A DNA stretch of 64,000 nucleotides from CAZSSM01 sp964609385 (GCA_964609385.1 CAZSSM010000008.1:61630-125629); one strand, 5' to 3'. Shown: positions 1-9,709, counted from the stretch's first letter. Notes: generated by a model not told the origin, from the sequence alone. Program-made: numbers and translations.

Positions 1-214
1 GCGCGTCGGACCAGGGCTTGGGACCGTCGATGGCCGGCAGGATCAGACCTTCGGGATATTGGGCGGTCTTCTTCGCGAGTTCGATGGTGGCCTCGACGAC
101 CACATCTTTGTCTTCATCATGCGCCGGGTCGTGGTGGGCCCACGACTTGGACGCAGTCCAGGACAGCACCAAGGCCAAGGTCAGCCAAGCGGCATTGCGG
201 AGTTGCGGATTCAT
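1..214 (-). CDS. Partial exported protein, N-terminus only
   Basis: An open frame starts at the ATG whose first base is 214 and runs off the left edge. The first 26 residues look like a Sec signal peptide: short polar start, hydrophobic LTLALVLSW stretch, then SWAHH after a likely cleavage site. The mature part begins with a His/Asp-rich patch (HHDPAHDEDKD) that could bind metal. Only about 71 codons are visible and I do not recognise the family. Codon use fits the neighbours, so I take it as the 5' end of a real gene. Confidence 0.55.
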   Translation of the reverse strand, partial: MNPQLRNAAWLTLALVLSWTASKSWAHHDPAHDEDKDVVVEATIELAKKTAQYPEGLILPAIDGPKPWSDA

Positions 215-455
215 GGGGGAGGTCTCGGGGGTTTAAGAGAGTGGAAAGAGTGTTCGCGACCGATGGGGCGACGACATCCTCACGTTTGAGGAAAAGACGC
301 CCGTCTGAGATCGACCAGGTCGCCAAGGACATGCTAGGCGATCCATTATCGGTTCGCGAACCGTATCGATCCTAACCCCTGAGATTGAAGCTTTGATGAG
401 GGCAGCGCGATCTAGGCCATCGCGGACGTAAGAACCCGCGCCAAAGCCGATCGGC
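215..455. other. Intergenic, 241 bp
   Basis: Upstream region of the left-edge partial gene and downstream of the methyltransferase gene. Short open frames here overlap each other in conflicting frames and lack protein-like composition. No convincing promoter or terminator seen. Confidence 0.4.
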
Positions 456-1235
456 TCAAGCCGATTGGCGAGCCGTGGCCGAGGCGATTTGTGGGCGAAT
501 CACCGTGATCCGGTCGACCACTTGAACCACGTCGGCCTCACCGGCCTCGACCAACACGCGGATCAGCCGATAGGGGCCGATGTTGGGGTCGGTGGAATCG
601 TGGAAGGCGACTAACGCGCCTGGGGCCAGGTGGCGCGCCCAGCACCGATAATCGCGCGAAACGCCCTCCCATGTGTGGTCTCCATCGATCCAGAGCAAGC
701 CGACTGGACGGGTCCAGCCCGGCGTGACTTGCTCGCTGGAGAGATTGACCAAACGGACGGCGCGATAGCAACCACTCATGAGCATCGCGCGATAGAACCC
801 AGCGCGGTCCTCGGGACCGAACGAGGCGCCGAGCACGCCGACGAACTCCTCATGCGGCTCGATCGCGTAAACCGCTGCGCCGGCCCCCTCCAGTGACCCC
901 GTGCCCAACGCAACACTCGATCGGCCCCGATACGATCCGACCTCGACGATACAACCCTCTTCAACCGTCCTCGCCAGCTCGCGGAGGAACTCGGCCTCCT
1001 CCACCGAGATCATCCCCTCCAAGTGCTCCAATCGCGACGCGAAGTCCAACGTCTCGAAGTCAGGCACCGAGTCGTGATCGCTCACAGCCTCAGGTTCCGG
1101 TCCGGTTTCGGGTTCGATCACCGGATCGGGGGTCAGCGTTTCGATCACCGAAGGCAGGGCGACCGGAGCCTCATCCTCGCGAGGGATGTCGCGTCCACCG
1201 GCGCGGAGCAAGCGATGCAGAAACGGTTTCATCAT
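456..1235 (-). CDS. Class I SAM-dependent methyltransferase (Methyltransf_24-like)
   Basis: A 259-residue protein with a Rossmann-type methyltransferase core. The SAM-binding glycine motif is EVGSYRGRSS at residues 98-107, followed by an acidic strand end near 125 (YAIEPH). WIDGDHTWEGV at 182-192 and VAFHD at 209-213 are typical of the Methyltransf_24/cephalosporin-hydroxylase-like group that modifies small molecules or glycans. The first 60 residues are Pro/Glu-rich and probably disordered. It lies downstream of a sulfotransferase gene on the same strand with a 54-bp gap, so the two may be co-transcribed in surface-glycan modification. The substrate is not deducible. Confidence 0.8.
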   Translation of the reverse strand: MMKPFLHRLLRAGGRDIPREDEAPVALPSVIETLTPDPVIEPETGPEPEAVSDHDSVPDFETLDFASRLEHLEGMISVEEAEFLRELARTVEEGCIVEVGSYRGRSSVALGTGSLEGAGAAVYAIEPHEEFVGVLGASFGPEDRAGFYRAMLMSGCYRAVRLVNLSSEQVTPGWTRPVGLLWIDGDHTWEGVSRDYRCWARHLAPGALVAFHDSTDPNIGPYRLIRVLVEAGEADVVQVVDRITVIRPQIASATARQSA

Positions 1236-1289
1236 CGTCTCGGTATCTGGAGGAATGAAAGATTGAGGAGAGATGGATGGGATCTCATC

Positions 1290-2321
1290 TCAGGCGCTTC
1301 GTCGACGCTCCAGGCCGATCCGCTCGGCGACCAGGTGGCCTAGGCGTTTGATGTGCCAGATCCGCGAGAGGTTGAGCGACGAGAGAACATCGAGGTCGTG
1401 GGTCAAGCGACCGACTTCGACAACGAGTTGGTCGATACGCCTGGCCTGCTGATCACGGACCGACTCGCTCTGGCCGAGCCGCTGTTCGATCTCCGCCAGA
1501 GTTTGCCGGAGCCGCTCGCATTCCTCGGAGAGGCGCTCGCGCTCGGAATAGAGCCCTTGGCGCTCGGTCCCTTCGAAGGCGGGGGGCTTCGACTGGACGG
1601 CGATACCCTTCCGTGTGCTCCTCTCAATCCGCGTCGGGTAGCCGTGAATGCGGTTGTAGTTGGCGAAGGTCCCTTCGAGCCATTCGAGGTCGGCTTCGGA
1701 AATCCGATCGACACGGAGCTGGGGTCGATAGTTGGCCAGGGTGCTGGCCAGGTCACCGGCCTCACGGGTCAGTCGAAACGTGTCGTTGCCGCCGATCGGA
1801 TAGGCGATCGCCTCGGGACCTTTGGACCAGGTGATCATCGCGTCGTCCCAGTCCAGATCGAGTTGGGGCAGGACACCTCGGAGCGTGGATTGAGGATCGG
1901 CGACAAACTCTTCGTAAGAGATGATCGGCCAGCCGCGCTCCTGGAACAGCTCCCAGTCGCGGAGGAACCGACGATAGCGGACGCGAAGAGGCGGGTCGTC
2001 CCCAGTGGTACCGTCGACACCGTAGTATTTATCGAGCAGCGAGTTGTAGGCAGCGCGGACATCGCGGACGATCAGCAGGGGTTTCGGCTCACCCCAACCG
2101 AGATCGTTATAGAGCCCAGCCAGGTCGGGCCATCCGAACGCGCCGACGGTCATCTTGACCCAAAGGTTGGGGGTGGTCACCGCCCCGAAATCGACGCGTA
2201 AGGTCTTGTTACAGAGGTCGAGGACGCCATCGGTATCCTGTCGCTGAAGGAAGCAATAGGAGATCAAGGTCGTCCCGCCGCTCTGGAGGCCGGCGGCGAG
2301 AATCATTCGGCGTGGACTCAC
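1290..2321 (-). CDS. Sulfotransferase-like protein with C-terminal coiled coil
   Basis: The N-terminus carries a PAPS-binding P-loop, AAGLQSGGTTL, directly after the first strand, as in sulfotransferases acting on carbohydrates or small molecules. A second motif near residue 90 (LLIVRDVRAAYNSLLDK) resembles the 3'-phosphate-binding region. From about residue 255 the chain is strongly heptad-like (many E, R, Q, L), predicting a coiled coil of about 70 residues before a basic tail. The frame is open to 2360, but the P-loop begins right after the ATG at 2306. I chose the GTG at 2321 because a G-rich stretch lies just upstream; 2306 is equally possible. Confidence 0.7.
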   Translation of the reverse strand: MSPRRMILAAGLQSGGTTLISYCFLQRQDTDGVLDLCNKTLRVDFGAVTTPNLWVKMTVGAFGWPDLAGLYNDLGWGEPKPLLIVRDVRAAYNSLLDKYYGVDGTTGDDPPLRVRYRRFLRDWELFQERGWPIISYEEFVADPQSTLRGVLPQLDLDWDDAMITWSKGPEAIAYPIGGNDTFRLTREAGDLASTLANYRPQLRVDRISEADLEWLEGTFANYNRIHGYPTRIERSTRKGIAVQSKPPAFEGTERQGLYSERERLSEECERLRQTLAEIEQRLGQSESVRDQQARRIDQLVVEVGRLTHDLDVLSSLNLSRIWHIKRLGHLVAERIGLERRRSA

Positions 2322-2446
2322 GACGGAACCCCCGAAGGGCCTCACTCTCAACCTCAACACGTGAACGAGACGATTCGACGGAATTACGAGCCGGACGACC
2401 CGCTCATCGGGACCCTGCCAGAATCGTCATAACTTGGCTAGGCGGA

Positions 2447-3361
2447 TTACCAGCGCTCGGAACCAGCCTGATCCGCGGGAGGTGTCGGGGCGCTGAACTC
2501 GATATTGGTCAGAGGCTTCGTCCCGGCCTCAATCCGATGCGTGATGTCGCGGATCCGGCTGAACTGACCGACCAACTCAGGGACCGCATCCAGGCTACCG
2601 ATGAACATCCAGAGATATCGGGTCATCGCCACGATCGCGCCCAGGCTTTGACCGGTCAAGCAGGCACGTGTCAGCACGAGGAGGTAGAGGGCGAGCACAA
2701 AGACTTCCATCGTGGCGAAGTTCTGGGCTTCCGCGTCGGAGATCCGGATCTGCCAGCGTCGGAGCCGTCCATAGTGGTGAGCGATTTCGGACGGCTGGGT
2801 TCGGGTGACCACGTCGACCTCGCGCTCCTGCTGGTTGTGGAGGATCCGGCTCAGGCGGAAGGTCCGCCGGGCATAGGCTCGGTTGATCAAGAGGAGCGGT
2901 CCCAACAACGCCAGACAACAGGGAAGCAGGACCAGGTCATAGGCGGTCAGCATCACCAGGGCACCCAAGGTCGAGACTCCCGCCCGGAGGATCAGCGGTC
3001 CCCCAGTCTCGAAGAATTCGATGATCTCCCAGATCAGGGCCGATCGGGTCGTCACCCGCGAGACCTCCACCCCACGTCCGCGCTGGCTGGTCACGAGGTC
3101 AGTGGCCATCTCGGAGTAGATCCGAGTAAAGACCCGCGTATCATAGAGTCGGCGTAACGTCCCAAGCGACGTCCGTAGAACGTATGTGACGAACAGCAGG
3201 AACAGACCCGTCCATGAGCCCATGAGGAGCCCGTTGATTGCCAAGCCTAGGACGTAAGGCTCCACGAGTTCGAAGGCGTTCTCGGCTAGAGTGAGCGAAT
3301 AGGTGATCACCAGCGCACCGTGGTGGTTGGTGCCGACCGTGCTAAGGGTCTTGGTCATCAT
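2447..3361 (-). CDS. ABC transporter six-TM domain protein without ATPase domain
   Basis: A 304-residue membrane protein with the fold of ABC exporter transmembrane regions: hydrophobic segments near residues 15-50, 55-65, 120-160 and 220-240, separated by long charged cytoplasmic loops (RRLYDTRVFTRIYSEMATD, HNQQEREVDVVTRTQPSE). No Walker or signature motif follows, so it is a stand-alone membrane domain of the ABC_membrane_3 kind. An ABC ATPase gene starts about 200 bp away on the opposite strand, and could supply the ATPase. Two start ATGs lie in tandem (3361 and 3358); no clear ribosome site separates them. Confidence 0.7.
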   Translation of the reverse strand: MMTKTLSTVGTNHHGALVITYSLTLAENAFELVEPYVLGLAINGLLMGSWTGLFLLFVTYVLRTSLGTLRRLYDTRVFTRIYSEMATDLVTSQRGRGVEVSRVTTRSALIWEIIEFFETGGPLILRAGVSTLGALVMLTAYDLVLLPCCLALLGPLLLINRAYARRTFRLSRILHNQQEREVDVVTRTQPSEIAHHYGRLRRWQIRISDAEAQNFATMEVFVLALYLLVLTRACLTGQSLGAIVAMTRYLWMFIGSLDAVPELVGQFSRIRDITHRIEAGTKPLTNIEFSAPTPPADQAGSERW

Positions 3362-3568
3362 GGGTTTGCTCGGGATGGGGACGAGGAGATGGGCATACCC
3401 GGGTCAAGGGAGAGATGGTGGCCCACGACCTCGAAGGGGAAAGGGGAGATGAGATCGAGACACGCCCGGCCGGTCGCACGTTCGCGCGGCGAATCCGGAG
3501 GCAGGGGGCATTGATGATTGCAACGCCTGGCCGATCGACGAGAATACTCACGTTGGAAGGTTTCGGGC

Positions 3569-4411
3569 ATGGCGGTGGTGGTCGCCCTGGGCCCGTTCGA
3601 ACGATCTAAAAGGTCGGGGGACGCATCGAAGGTGATCGAGCTGCGAGAAGTCTCGCACCAATATCAGGTCCATCGGGTCCTGCGAGGGATCGACCTGCGG
3701 ATCGAAGCCGGTGAGGTCGTGGTGCTGCTGGGTCCCAACGGTCAGGGCAAGACGACGTTGCTGTCGATCATGGGCGGGGCGTTGACCCCGCTTCGGGGCG
3801 AGGTGCTCATCGAAGGGCGTCTGCGTCGGAGCACACCCGAGGACGAGTTGGCGATTCGTCGGCGCTGCTACTATCTGCCTGACAAGCCTTGGCTCCCGGG
3901 CAACCGGACCGGCCGCGAGTTCCTCTACAGCGTCGGCCGGATCTACGAGATCGAGCCCGAGCCGCTGGTCGACCACATCGAGCGGCTTCTGGAGCTGTTC
4001 GAATTGACCGAGCAGGGCAACCAGCCGATCCGGAGCTATTCGGCCGGACAAGTCAAGAAGATCGGGCTCTGCTCGGCGCTGGTCAGCGAAACGCCGATCC
4101 TGCTGATGGACGAGCCGTTCTCTGGTGGGCTCGACCCCTCCGCGCTCTATGCACTGAAACGCCTCTTCCAGCAGTATTCCCAGCTCAAGCAGAAGACGGT
4201 CGTCCTAACCAGCCCAGTCCCCGAGATCGTGGAGGATGTCGCCTCGCGGATCGTGATCCTGGAGCAGGGTCGAGTCTTGGCCTTCGAGTCGATCGAGGGT
4301 CTCAAGCGGTTGACCCAGTGTCACGGGAGCCTCTCGGACGTTCTGGAGAAGCTGATCCATCGCGAGGCGCCCGACCGGGTCGCGCGCTACTTCGAGGGCC
4401 AGGCTCCATGA
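3569..4411 (+). CDS. ABC transporter ATP-binding protein
   Basis: A complete ABC ATPase of 280 residues: Walker A GPNGQGKT at 55-62, signature variant SYSAGQ at 156-161, Walker B ILLMDEP at 177-183, and a D-loop GGLDP. The motif order and the C-terminal regulatory tail resemble ABC-2-type exporters. The start at 3569 is preceded by GGAAGG at 3555-3560 with normal spacing. The stop overlaps the start of the next gene (ATGA), so the two are translationally coupled and probably form one transporter. The substrate is unknown. Confidence 0.88.
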   Translation: MAVVVALGPFERSKRSGDASKVIELREVSHQYQVHRVLRGIDLRIEAGEVVVLLGPNGQGKTTLLSIMGGALTPLRGEVLIEGRLRRSTPEDELAIRRRCYYLPDKPWLPGNRTGREFLYSVGRIYEIEPEPLVDHIERLLELFELTEQGNQPIRSYSAGQVKKIGLCSALVSETPILLMDEPFSGGLDPSALYALKRLFQQYSQLKQKTVVLTSPVPEIVEDVASRIVILEQGRVLAFESIEGLKRLTQCHGSLSDVLEKLIHREAPDRVARYFEGQAP

Positions 4412-5619
4412 GACCGACGATCCGACGGCCGCTGGATCGGTTCCGGATGATCCTGCCACCGCTGAGCGTCCTGGCCCCGCTGTTAGCCCTGCTCTACCCG
4501 TACTGGAACTTGGCCCGACCGATGGCCTGCCTGATCGGGTTCGGCTACGGGATCTATCGGGTCACGAAGTTCCATCCGCGTCATGATTGCGCCTATCGCG
4601 CCTGGTTAGCCCAATCGCCCTGGATCCTGGGCAAACCCCTGCCGCGCGGGCCGGTCTCGCTGGTCCCCGAAGACCTCTTGATCCTCGCGGGATTGCTGCT
4701 GGCGCACGCCCTGGGACAAGACAATGAGGGTGCGTTGTCGCATCTGGCAGCGCCGGGTATTTGTTTCTTGGCCGGATACCTAGGGTCGTTGTTTTTCGTG
4801 CTTTCGCCAGGCTGGGAATTACTGGCCTTGGCCTATGGCTTGGCCTTCTGCCTCTGGATACTGGACCCGCCCAGGCTCGCTTTGACGGCCATGACCCGCT
4901 GCTACCGGATAGGACTGCTGGGCCTGACCCGATCGCTGAACGAGTTGGTTTGGGCAATTCGGATGGGGGAGGCCCCCGCCGTCGATCTCGCGAGCGACTC
5001 AAGTGATCCGAGTATCGAGCAGGTCGCCTGGGAGACGCCCGCCAGCCCCGCGGTCCTGCTCCGGATCCTGGTCGGTTGGCCGTTGGGAATCTTGTCTCCG
5101 CCGAAACGGTTGTCTCCGGATGACTCTTGGCCGATCCGATTGGCCAGTGCGGCATTGCTGGCAGGTCTGGCCGGTTGCTGGTCGTTCGCCCTGCTGGACC
5201 TGCTGATCCGGATCGAAGTGGACGCGGCATTAATTCAAATGGTCGTCGCATTGATGTCTTTGTCGGCGATTCTCGTGACAATCCAACTATTCATGGCTCG
5301 CGTGATCGAGCCGGAATATGGTCCTCCGACCACGATGCTGGGCCGAATCGCATCACTTCGCCTGATCCTGCCGGGTTGGGACCAGGTTTGGGTCGGTTGT
5401 TTGATGCCGCCGCTGGCCGCATGTGGCCTGGCCATCGTGCTCAACGACGCCAGGGTCGGGCTGGCAGTGAGCCTGCCCGCATCAGCGAGCCTGTTCGTGT
5501 TCTTGAGCACGTTGTTCGCCTTCGGCAACGCGAAGTGGCATCTGACTGGAGACCGTCGAATCCTCCACTCGCGGAAACCGCGCCACGTCAAAGGGGTCGA
5601 GTTGATCGAAGGACCTTGA
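4408..5619 (+). CDS. Multispanning membrane protein, probable permease partner of the ABC ATPase
   Basis: The ATG at 4408 overlaps the stop codon of the ATPase gene by four bases. The 403-residue product is mostly hydrophobic, with about 8-10 predicted helices, including ILPPLSVLAPLLALLYPYW near the start, segments around residues 80-150, and more near 240-380. A hydrophilic loop around residues 180-230 contains many Asp and Ser. I do not recognise a named family; the role as permease is inferred only from coupling to the ATPase gene. Confidence 0.75.
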   Translation: MRPTIRRPLDRFRMILPPLSVLAPLLALLYPYWNLARPMACLIGFGYGIYRVTKFHPRHDCAYRAWLAQSPWILGKPLPRGPVSLVPEDLLILAGLLLAHALGQDNEGALSHLAAPGICFLAGYLGSLFFVLSPGWELLALAYGLAFCLWILDPPRLALTAMTRCYRIGLLGLTRSLNELVWAIRMGEAPAVDLASDSSDPSIEQVAWETPASPAVLLRILVGWPLGILSPPKRLSPDDSWPIRLASAALLAGLAGCWSFALLDLLIRIEVDAALIQMVVALMSLSAILVTIQLFMARVIEPEYGPPTTMLGRIASLRLILPGWDQVWVGCLMPPLAACGLAIVLNDARVGLAVSLPASASLFVFLSTLFAFGNAKWHLTGDRRILHSRKPRHVKGVELIEGP

Positions 5620-5970
5620 CGATGGGAAAACCCTCGAAAACCAGACCAGTACACGCCGTTCCGAGGTGTTGAATTCACTTCAACGAATTCACTTCCGCCA
5701 TCGGAATCGCAGATGATGTCAGCGGGGGGGTGACGGACGGCGTCGCGATCCGACTGATATGTCCGTTGAACACGATCGGAACGCTTCAGACGCTTGAGGC
5801 GGATCTGCTCAGGCCACCACGTCCGACAGAAGGTTCTTTGCAGTTCGTCCGATCGCCCGCGATTCATAAGATATTCAACAATGGTCCGAAAGGGGGTACA
5901 ATCCGCCCATCGATGGGGCTGATCCCCGGACCGTATCGATGTGTGGTCTGCATTCGGGAGGTTGGGCGTG
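5620..5970. other. Intergenic, 351 bp, with an 11-bp direct repeat
   Basis: Between the membrane protein gene and the cytochrome-domain gene. It contains GAATTCACTTC twice, at 5671-5681 and 5685-5695, a 14-bp period that could be a protein-binding site. GGGAGG at 5956-5961 is the likely ribosome site for the next gene. No terminator hairpin stands out. Confidence 0.45.
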
Positions 5971-8214
5971 ATGTGTTGGACGCGAACTGGAGATCTGGTC
6001 CGATACGGAGTCGGACTGGCGATCCTCTGCGGATGCATGCTCTGGCTGAACCCTCAGGCGGTCCGCGCCGATGATCCGACCCAAACGGTCCTCGATCCAG
6101 AGGCTCGGGACTTCTTCGAGTCGAAGATCCGCCCGGTGTTGGTCGAACACTGCTACGCGTGTCACTCGGCCGAATCGCCGTCGATCAAGGGGGGTCTCCG
6201 GCTCGACTCGAGGGACGGGATGCTTGCGGGCGGCGACTACGGCCCGGCCGTCGTGCCCGGCGACCCGGAGGCCAGCCTGATCATCGAGGCATTGCGCTAC
6301 GAGGGGCTTGAGATGCCCCCCAGCGGCCAACTCGACGCGCGGATCGCCGAAGACTTCGTCCGCTGGATCGCCCAAGGCGCGGCCGATCCCCGTGGCCTCG
6401 ACGACTCGAGCCTGGCCGAACCGACCAACGGCGCCCTCGACTCATCTGAATGGTCTCCGACTGCCTCGGAACACTGGGCCTTCCAACGACCCGTCGGTCG
6501 TATCTTGCCCGAGGTGGTCGACCCCAATTGGGCACGCGGGCCAATCGACCGCTTCGTCCAAGCGCAACTCGATGAGGTCGGCCTCGACCCGAACCGAGAA
6601 GCCGATCGGCGCCCTTGGATCCGTCGCTTGAGCTTCGACCTGACCGGCCTTCCACCGACACCCGAAGAGGTCGAGGCGTTCGTGACCGATCCGCGTCCCG
6701 ACGCCGCCGAGCGCCTGGTCGACCGTCTGCTGGCCTCACCCCAACACGGCGAGCGTTGGGCGCGGCCCTGGCTCGATCTGGCACGGTATGCCGAGGACCA
6801 GGCGCACATCGTCGGCAACAACCGCTCGCTCTTCTATCCCAACGCGCCACTGTATCGCGACTGGGTCATCCGCGCCATCAACGACGACCTGCCCTATGAC
6901 GACTTCCTCCGTCGCCAACTGGCCAACGACCTGATCGTCGAAGGGGACGCGATCGCGCCCGATCCGGAAGCCGACATCGCCCTGGGCTTCCTGGGCTTGG
7001 GGCCGAAGTACTATCGACGCAACACGCCCGAGGTGATGGCCGACGAATGGGAGGACCGCGTCGACGTCGTCACCCGAGGCCTGATGGGCCTGACCGTCGC
7101 CTGTGCCCGATGCCACGATCACAAGTTCGACCCGATCCCGACCGACGATTACTATGCGCTGGCCGGCGTCTTCGCCAGCACGAGCATGTTTAATCAGCCG
7201 CTCGACTCCGAGGTCGAGACCAACGATGACGGCCAGGCCAAGTCACCCGACGACGCTCGCCACGTCGTCCGCGATGCCGAGGCCCGCGACCTGCCCGTCT
7301 TCGTCCGAGGTCAGGTCAACCGGCCCGGCTCGATCGTTCCCCGTCGGTTCCTCTCGATCCTCTCCGACGGCACACCCAAGCCGTTCACCCGAGGCAGCGG
7401 TCGGCTCGAGCTGGCTGAGGCGATCGTCGATCCGGACAACCCCCTGACCGCCCGCGTGATCGTCAATCGGACCTGGGCCGAGTTCTGGGCCACTCCGCTG
7501 ATCCCCACACCAAGCAATCTCGGCACGCTCGGCGAGCCGCCCGCCAACCCCGAACTGCTTGATCACCTGGCTATACGGTTGATCGAGGACGGCTGGTCGC
7601 TGAAGCGGCTCAAGCGTTCGCTGGTCCTCTCGGCGACCTATCGTCAGTCCAGCGCCCTCAGCGAACACCAACAGGACCTCGATCCGGCCAACACGCGCTA
7701 CGGTCGCGCAGACCGTCGACGACTGCCCGTCGAGTCGTGGCGAGACGCGATCCTTGCCGCATCGGGACGGCTCGCCACGCGAATCGGGGGTCCGTCGATC
7801 GACCCAAGCGATCCCCAAGAGCGGCGCCGAACCCTCTACAGCCAGGTCAGCCGGCTCGACCTCAACGCGATGCTGGCCCGGTTCGACTTCCCCGACCCCA
7901 ACGCCCATAGTGCTGGTCGCGCCCAGACAACCACACCGCTGCAAAAGCTCTTCGTCCTCAACAGCCCGTTCATGATCCACCAGGCCGAAGCCCTGGCCCG
8001 ACGGCTTGAGGCGGAGGTCGGGCCCGATCCCGACGACCGGATCCAACGTGCCTACCGGATCCTCTTCGGTCGATCCGCCAACCCCGTCGAACTCCGGATC
8101 GGTCGCCACTACCTCGGCCTCGGGGCCGACTCGTCGACCGAGTCGTCAACTCGACGCTGGATCGAATACGCGCAAGCGTTGCTGGCCTGCAACGAGATGA
8201 TGTATCTCGACTGA
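5971..8214 (+). CDS. Planctomycete cytochrome c / DUF1549 / DUF1553 protein
   Basis: A 747-residue exported protein. Residues 1-33 form a signal peptide ending in VRADD. A planctomycete cytochrome c domain follows, with the haem site CYACH at 61-65 and a distal EMPPSGQL motif. The DUF1549 domain starts near IDRFVQAQLDEVGL and includes RRLSFDLTGLPPTPEEVEAF. The DUF1553 domain spans roughly residues 480-740 (NRTWAEFWATPLI, LVLSATYRQSS). These proteins are almost always followed by a DUF1501 gene, as here. The biochemical role is unknown; sulfated-polysaccharide use is often suggested. The start at 5971 was preferred over 5941 because of GGGAGG upstream. Confidence 0.92.
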   Translation: MCWTRTGDLVRYGVGLAILCGCMLWLNPQAVRADDPTQTVLDPEARDFFESKIRPVLVEHCYACHSAESPSIKGGLRLDSRDGMLAGGDYGPAVVPGDPEASLIIEALRYEGLEMPPSGQLDARIAEDFVRWIAQGAADPRGLDDSSLAEPTNGALDSSEWSPTASEHWAFQRPVGRILPEVVDPNWARGPIDRFVQAQLDEVGLDPNREADRRPWIRRLSFDLTGLPPTPEEVEAFVTDPRPDAAERLVDRLLASPQHGERWARPWLDLARYAEDQAHIVGNNRSLFYPNAPLYRDWVIRAINDDLPYDDFLRRQLANDLIVEGDAIAPDPEADIALGFLGLGPKYYRRNTPEVMADEWEDRVDVVTRGLMGLTVACARCHDHKFDPIPTDDYYALAGVFASTSMFNQPLDSEVETNDDGQAKSPDDARHVVRDAEARDLPVFVRGQVNRPGSIVPRRFLSILSDGTPKPFTRGSGRLELAEAIVDPDNPLTARVIVNRTWAEFWATPLIPTPSNLGTLGEPPANPELLDHLAIRLIEDGWSLKRLKRSLVLSATYRQSSALSEHQQDLDPANTRYGRADRRRLPVESWRDAILAASGRLATRIGGPSIDPSDPQERRRTLYSQVSRLDLNAMLARFDFPDPNAHSAGRAQTTTPLQKLFVLNSPFMIHQAEALARRLEAEVGPDPDDRIQRAYRILFGRSANPVELRIGRHYLGLGADSSTESSTRRWIEYAQALLACNEMMYLD

Positions 8215-8287
8215 TCAAACCTTGTCTCACCCTCGTTCTTTTTCGAACAGTCTCCGATTCTGTCGGAACAGCACAGGAGTCCGCCCA

Positions 8288-9709
8288 ATGTCCTTCGCCT
8301 TTGAGCGCGGTCAATTCTCACGACGTCAGATGTTGCGGACCGCCGGCGCGGGCTTCGGGATGCTCGGACTGGCCGGTGCGCTCCAGTCGGCTGGGCTCTC
8401 GCAAGCTTCGGCCGCTGCAAGCCCGCTGGCGGACCTTCCCCACGTCGCGCCAAGGGCCAAACGGGTCATCTTCCTGTTCATGAACGGCGCCCCGTCGCAC
8501 GTCGACACCTTCGACCCCAAGCCAGCCCTTCGACGATTCGCCGGTGACAAACCGACCGACAAGGATGGCAAACCTCTCGGCAAGGGCGGCGCCTATATGG
8601 CCTCGCCGTTCCGGTTTGCGCGCCACGGTCAGGGCGGCGTCGCCATGAGCGAGCTGTTCCCCAACCTCGCCCGCCACGCCGACGACCTCTGCGTCGTCCG
8701 GTCGATGCACACCGACGTACCCAACCACGAGCCGGGCCTGCTCCTGATGCACTCGGGCAACCAACAACCAACGCGACCCAGCCTCGGCAGTTGGGTCTCT
8801 TACGGGCTCGGCTCAGAGAACAAGAACCTCCCCGACTATGTCGTGCTCTGCCCCGGTCTGCCCGTCGTCGGCCCGCAACTCTGGTCAAGCGCCTTTCTGC
8901 CCGGACAACACCAAGGAATGGCCGTCGACACCAACGACCTTGACGTCGAGGCCATGGTCGCCCACCTCCGACACCCCCGCCTGGCGCGGCCCGAGCAGCG
9001 CCGACAGCTCGACCTAATCCAGCAGCTCAATCGGCATCACCTCCAGCATCGCGACGGTGACGACCAACTCGACGCCCAGATCCGCGCCATGGAGATGGCC
9101 TTTCAAATGCAGGCCGAGGCCGGCGAAGCCTTCGACCTCTCCCGAGAGCCCGAGACCGTCCGCGACCAGTACGGCCGGACCGTATTCGGCCAGAGTTGCC
9201 TGCTCGCCCGTCGCCTCGCCGAACGCGATGTCCGTTTCATTCAAGTCTACTATGTCACTAAGAAGGGCAAGCAGCCCTGGGACACGCACAGCAACAATGA
9301 CCGTCAGCACATCCGTCTCTGTGCCGACAGCGATCGCGCTACCGCCGCCTTGCTGACCGAACTCAAGCAGCGCGGTTTACTGGACGACACGCTGGTCGTT
9401 TGGGGCGGCGAGTTCGGTCGGACTCCCTATGCCCAACCGGTCAAGAAGGGCCAGCCCGGCCGCGACCATCACCACACCGGATTCAGCATGTTCCTGACCG
9501 GCGGGGGCATCCAGGGCGGGCAGACCCACGGCGCGACCGACGAACTCGGCATGCATGCCGTCGAGGACCGCGTCCACGTCCACGACCTCCACGCCACCAT
9601 CCTCCACTTGCTCGGCATTGACCACACCCGATTGACCTACCGCTACTCGGGACGCGATTTCCGGCTCACCGACGTCCATGGGCGAGTCGTCGATGGCCTG
9701 ATGGCGTGA
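8288..9709 (+). CDS. DUF1501 domain protein, Tat-exported
   Basis: A 473-residue protein of the DUF1501 family, related to the alkaline phosphatase/sulfatase fold. The N-terminus carries a twin-arginine signal (FSRRQMLRTAGAGFG) and a hydrophobic stretch ending near ASAA. Family landmarks include FLFMNGAPSHVDTFDPKP, MHTDVPNHEPG, WGGEFGRTPY, and DHHHTGFSMFLTGGGI. It follows the DUF1549/DUF1553 gene by 73 bp, the standard operon pair in planctomycetes; the two products probably act together outside the cytoplasmic membrane. The ATG at 8288 was chosen because it places the Tat motif right after the start. Confidence 0.93.
   Translation: MSFAFERGQFSRRQMLRTAGAGFGMLGLAGALQSAGLSQASAAASPLADLPHVAPRAKRVIFLFMNGAPSHVDTFDPKPALRRFAGDKPTDKDGKPLGKGGAYMASPFRFARHGQGGVAMSELFPNLARHADDLCVVRSMHTDVPNHEPGLLLMHSGNQQPTRPSLGSWVSYGLGSENKNLPDYVVLCPGLPVVGPQLWSSAFLPGQHQGMAVDTNDLDVEAMVAHLRHPRLARPEQRRQLDLIQQLNRHHLQHRDGDDQLDAQIRAMEMAFQMQAEAGEAFDLSREPETVRDQYGRTVFGQSCLLARRLAERDVRFIQVYYVTKKGKQPWDTHSNNDRQHIRLCADSDRATAALLTELKQRGLLDDTLVVWGGEFGRTPYAQPVKKGQPGRDHHHTGFSMFLTGGGIQGGQTHGATDELGMHAVEDRVHVHDLHATILHLLGIDHTRLTYRYSGRDFRLTDVHGRVVDGLMA

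Noticed and set aside
1353..2201. 282-codon plus-strand frame
   Set aside because: Antisense to the sulfotransferase gene, which has a clear P-loop.
7243..8109. 288-codon minus-strand frame
   Set aside because: Antisense to the DUF1549/DUF1553 gene.
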